From Chlorops oryzae (taxonomy: Eukaryota > Arthropoda > Insecta > Diptera > Chloropidae), in NCBI GenBank assembly GCA_020466095.1, contig CM035808.1:6596133-6660132 (forward strand): a stretch of 64,000 nucleotides of DNA, read 5' to 3'. The position numbers and the translations under genes were made by a program. Positions 61,501-64,000 of this stretch are shown piece by piece; position 1 is the first letter of the stretch; each line of letters starts with the position of its first letter. Under the pieces are notes generated by a model. The model worked only from the letters and a program-made list of their open reading frames with translations, was not told the DNA's origin and did not search any database.

Positions 61501-61790
61501 CTGCATACGGCGAGTGGCGCGATCGAACTGAGAGCACGCATCACGCGATTTGCCTTTTTATATCAGAAACGGCGCTGCCGGTTTTTTTGCATGCCCGCAA
61601 GTAGTAACGTTACAGAGAGCAGTAGGTTTGTTTTTCTATTAAAAAGAAGCATTTAAACAATATTTTGCGTTAGATATGCACATACATAAGTACATATATC
61701 GAAAAGAAATTGATTTGTTATTTATTTAATATAGAATAAAACTTTTTTTTTTTAATTACTTTTCAATGAAAGAAATATACTAAGGCCCGA
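58531..61790. other. No gene seen; one GC-richer patch at 61485-61610
   Basis: AT-rich with antisense-overlapping short frames. The patch 61485-61610 is GC-richer (GAGTGGCGCGATCGAACTGA, a TTTTATATC word, ACGGCGCTGCCGG) and could be a promoter or 5' exon of an unseen gene, but nothing decides this. Confidence 0.4.
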
Positions 61791-62087
61791 TATTACAGTG
61801 CATACTTAAGGTCTTCTTAGCACTTAAGTAAAACTTAAGTCTGTAAAGCATTTTAACAGTACAAATTTTAAGTGCTCCTTAAATAAGTTTTCAAATTAAT
61901 TTAATGAAGGAATTTCACTAATTTTACGAAATTTAAAAAAATATAAACAAAAAATATAGGCTTTTCAAATGTTGCCTGCCGAAAACAATTTTCGTGAGTT
62001 TTGGATAAAAATTGACTGTTAAACCGCTTGACACTTAAGGTGCTCTTAAGTCTTCAAGCTTCCTTAACTTAAGTATACACTGTAATA
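61791..62087. mobile_element. Palindromic MITE, ~297 bp, flanked by a 30-bp direct repeat
   Basis: TATTACAGTGCATACTTAAG and the inverse CTTAAGTATACACTGTAATA pair at 19 of 20 bases and continue imperfectly inward through CTTAAGT words. A ~30-bp direct repeat (TTAATTACTTT-CAATGAAAGAAATA) lies on each side, at ~61753 and ~62114. Confidence 0.8.
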
Positions 62088-62149
62088 TTAATTAATTAAT
62101 TATTAATTAATTAATATTAATTACTTTCAATGAAAGAAATACATAATGA

Positions 62150-63714
62150 CTGAATATTTTATCAATCAGAAATGTATTAAATGCCACTTAAGTAATTCCA
62201 TTTGCAGGCTTTATTAGTTTGGTGCGGATCTTCTAAAAGCAAGAACTAAGCTCTAATGGTTCAGATATATTCTCAAAATTTAGTACGCAGGCATGAAGGA
62301 TTCAATGAGCCCAAAATAAAGCGGGGACCTCAGAATGGTCGTCCTTCGATCAAGACTTTGACACCATAAATACCATCGCCACACGCTCCTGGTAGGCGAG
62401 TCTGAATAAAGACTTTGGCTTGAAGATGATGAGATCGTATTCCCTATAATGGGTGAATTAGAGGCCCTATGTAGGCTGAGACTCAGACTAAACTAAAAGA
62501 GACCATAAATCACAGTAGCTTTATTATGGTCGCAGTGCCTCTATTTCGCAAGGAGGCGTCTTCAAATTTGGGTCAAAGGTTGGCTATGACTATCGATAAG
62601 TGTTTGAGATGAGTGGGCTTTGCTAAATGGAATTTGTGCGTCAATCTCGTCGGGAATCTAGGTACATCACAATCGGTTTTGATAGATTTTAGCTTTCATG
62701 GATCCTCTTGCCAGCCCTATTTTCATTTTCGAAGCACTTTTAATTAAAATAATTTCCAAAAAAGTATTAGAAGAAACTGAAAAGCTTCCTGGGAGCCAAA
62801 ACAAAAAAAAATCCAAGCACTAATTAGCAAAACTGAACAATCTCCGCTGGTCATGGATATCGAGCAAAAATATTATGAAAGCAGTCACTCAAAACGGCAT
62901 AAAATGCACAAAACTTTTCCAAATTCCCAATGAAACAAACTAAGCCCGTGAACAAACAAATAAAGTAGCCGAGCTTCAGTTTTTCTTTTATTCTGACTAT
63001 AATCCTCATTCACGAAATTCACGAGGAAGGCATTTTATGACGTTTGGTGCATGGCTTCTGTCCGGCCCATTTCGCGTTTCTACTTATCGTGCTCAATGAT
63101 TTCAAATTACTTTTCCCTTTGTTTCGCGATGACTATTGAAAAAAAAAAAAAAAAAAAACAATAAATTCGCCAAACAAGAAAGAGAAAGAATATTCCGAAC
63201 AGGGATACCAAGGAGCGTACCGAAGGAAAGAAGGAGTGAAGAGCTTCGTCGCGTCGAGTGGCTCTTGTGGCAATGCAGCTAAGCGTGCAGGATTTGACGT
63301 CCTTCGCTTCTTATGCTAATTAAAAAGTTTGCCATTTTAACGTGGACTTTTTACATCCAGCTGGGCAGTAGTTGCCTTGGGAGGATCTTGTAACAGCTGC
63401 GCAATTGTGAACATATTCAACTAATGAATTTGTATGAAATTTTAGCTAAATTTCATCCATTGAGATGAAGATGATTCAAAGAAGAATGGAAATGATCGGG
63501 CAATATCCAGCCATGAAGACATATAGGAAAAAGTAGAATTTTTGATTGGAATCACAATGAACAAGTTTGAGCACATTTAAAGCGTAATTTTTTAGATTTT
63601 TCTTCTGATTTTGGACTTAAATTTTGTGTCTTTTTAGGGGCAAAACGGTATTAATTGAATTAATATACTTAGGGAAGTTGTCCAGTTATGTATTTTCTTC
63701 ATTTTAATCCAAAA
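62150..63714. other. No gene assigned
   Basis: Around 62230-62430 a fragmentary + strand reading with WFRYILKI and GRPS words faintly resembles a LINE tail but has many stops. The rest is AT-rich with a 20-A run at 63141-63159. Confidence 0.35.
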
Positions 63715-64000
63715 GCTTTTTTACAAACCATACCGACTTGGAAGCTAAGGGCCAGTAATGTCCAAAACGAGACCACAAAATTTTAGAATTTATGACATTT
63801 TTGCTATTTTTAGCCATTGGATGGAGTTTTTTCGGGTCGGTTATTAGGACAAATATTTTCTTCCAATCTTAAGGCTACAACTTTGCAATAGACAAGAAAA
63901 TGAAATATTGAACAGGTTACGAGATATGTAACTGCGCAACTAAGTTCTCGGCCACACGTTTCAAAATCGATTTAAAATTGACCTGTAGCTTGTCTGACAA
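63715..64000 (-). repeat. Dispersed repeat family A, copy 4 (runs off the window)
   Basis: Minus strand: GGCCGAGAACTTAGTTGCGC, CTCGTAACCTGTTCAATATT, AAGTTGTAGCCTTAAGATTG, TCCATCCAATGGCTA and ACTGGCCCTTAGCTTCCAAG, in the family A order. The far end is beyond 64000. Confidence 0.72.

Noticed and set aside
61485..61610. Promoter or first exon
   Set aside because: GC-richer with a TATA-like word, but no coding frame, initiator or splice donor decides it; kept only as a note.
62230..62430. Possible third LINE tail (GRPS, WFRYILKI words)
   Set aside because: Too many stops and frame jumps to support it by eye.

Overview
The window is AT-rich eukaryotic DNA, most likely from an insect and probably a brachyceran fly. 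The one clear gene has a 70-nt intron, a TATA-plus-TCAGTC core promoter and a secreted Tyr-rich product. The repeats (tRNA-derived SINE, hAT, piggyBac-type and pogo-like MITEs, decayed LINEs) are typical of insects. The species assignment is inference; no barcode-type gene is present.

The window is a gene desert with one well-supported protein gene at 7904-9293 on the + strand. It has two coding exons and encodes 439 aa: a signal peptide, two furin-like sites and a Tyr/Pro/Arg/Asp-rich C-terminal half. Nearly all other open frames are chance, low-complexity, or antisense shadows. I did not recognise any host gene in the remaining ~62 kb, which could be intergenic DNA or the inside of a very large intron.

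Most of what can be read is a transposon landscape. 0-14 kb: a SINE with an (ATATG)n tail, a 493-bp hAT MITE with an exact 8-bp target duplication, a pogo-like MITE, a terminal-repeat element carrying a second inserted element, two TTAA-flanked piggyBac-type MITEs around the gene, and a second SINE whose tail has become a ~520-bp (TTAGG)n array. 14-30 kb: a ~700-bp CT tract, a third SINE, a fold-back and several dispersed repeats. 30-43 kb: two related hAT MITEs (one inserted in a repeat whose empty version is also in the window), two decayed LINE pieces, a CTAG-dense terminal-repeat element with a 163-bp tandem repeat, and a 440-bp tandem duplication leading into a 12-mer minisatellite. 43-64 kb: a three-level nest (CACTA-like MITE inside a hAT element inside a TA-flanked MITE), where the hAT keeps a recognisable but interrupted transposase C-terminus, then a ~600-bp-arm inverted repeat and a palindromic MITE flanked by a 30-bp direct repeat.

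The most notable observations are the SINE family whose 3' tails are different pentanucleotide arrays, including the canonical insect telomere repeat TTAGG in what looks like a dipteran; the dispersed ~50-bp terminal module with core CCCAAAAGTATGCA, which defines an apparently uncharacterised short-element family; and the nested transposon stack, whose insertion order can be read directly. I see no operon-like or defence-like system.
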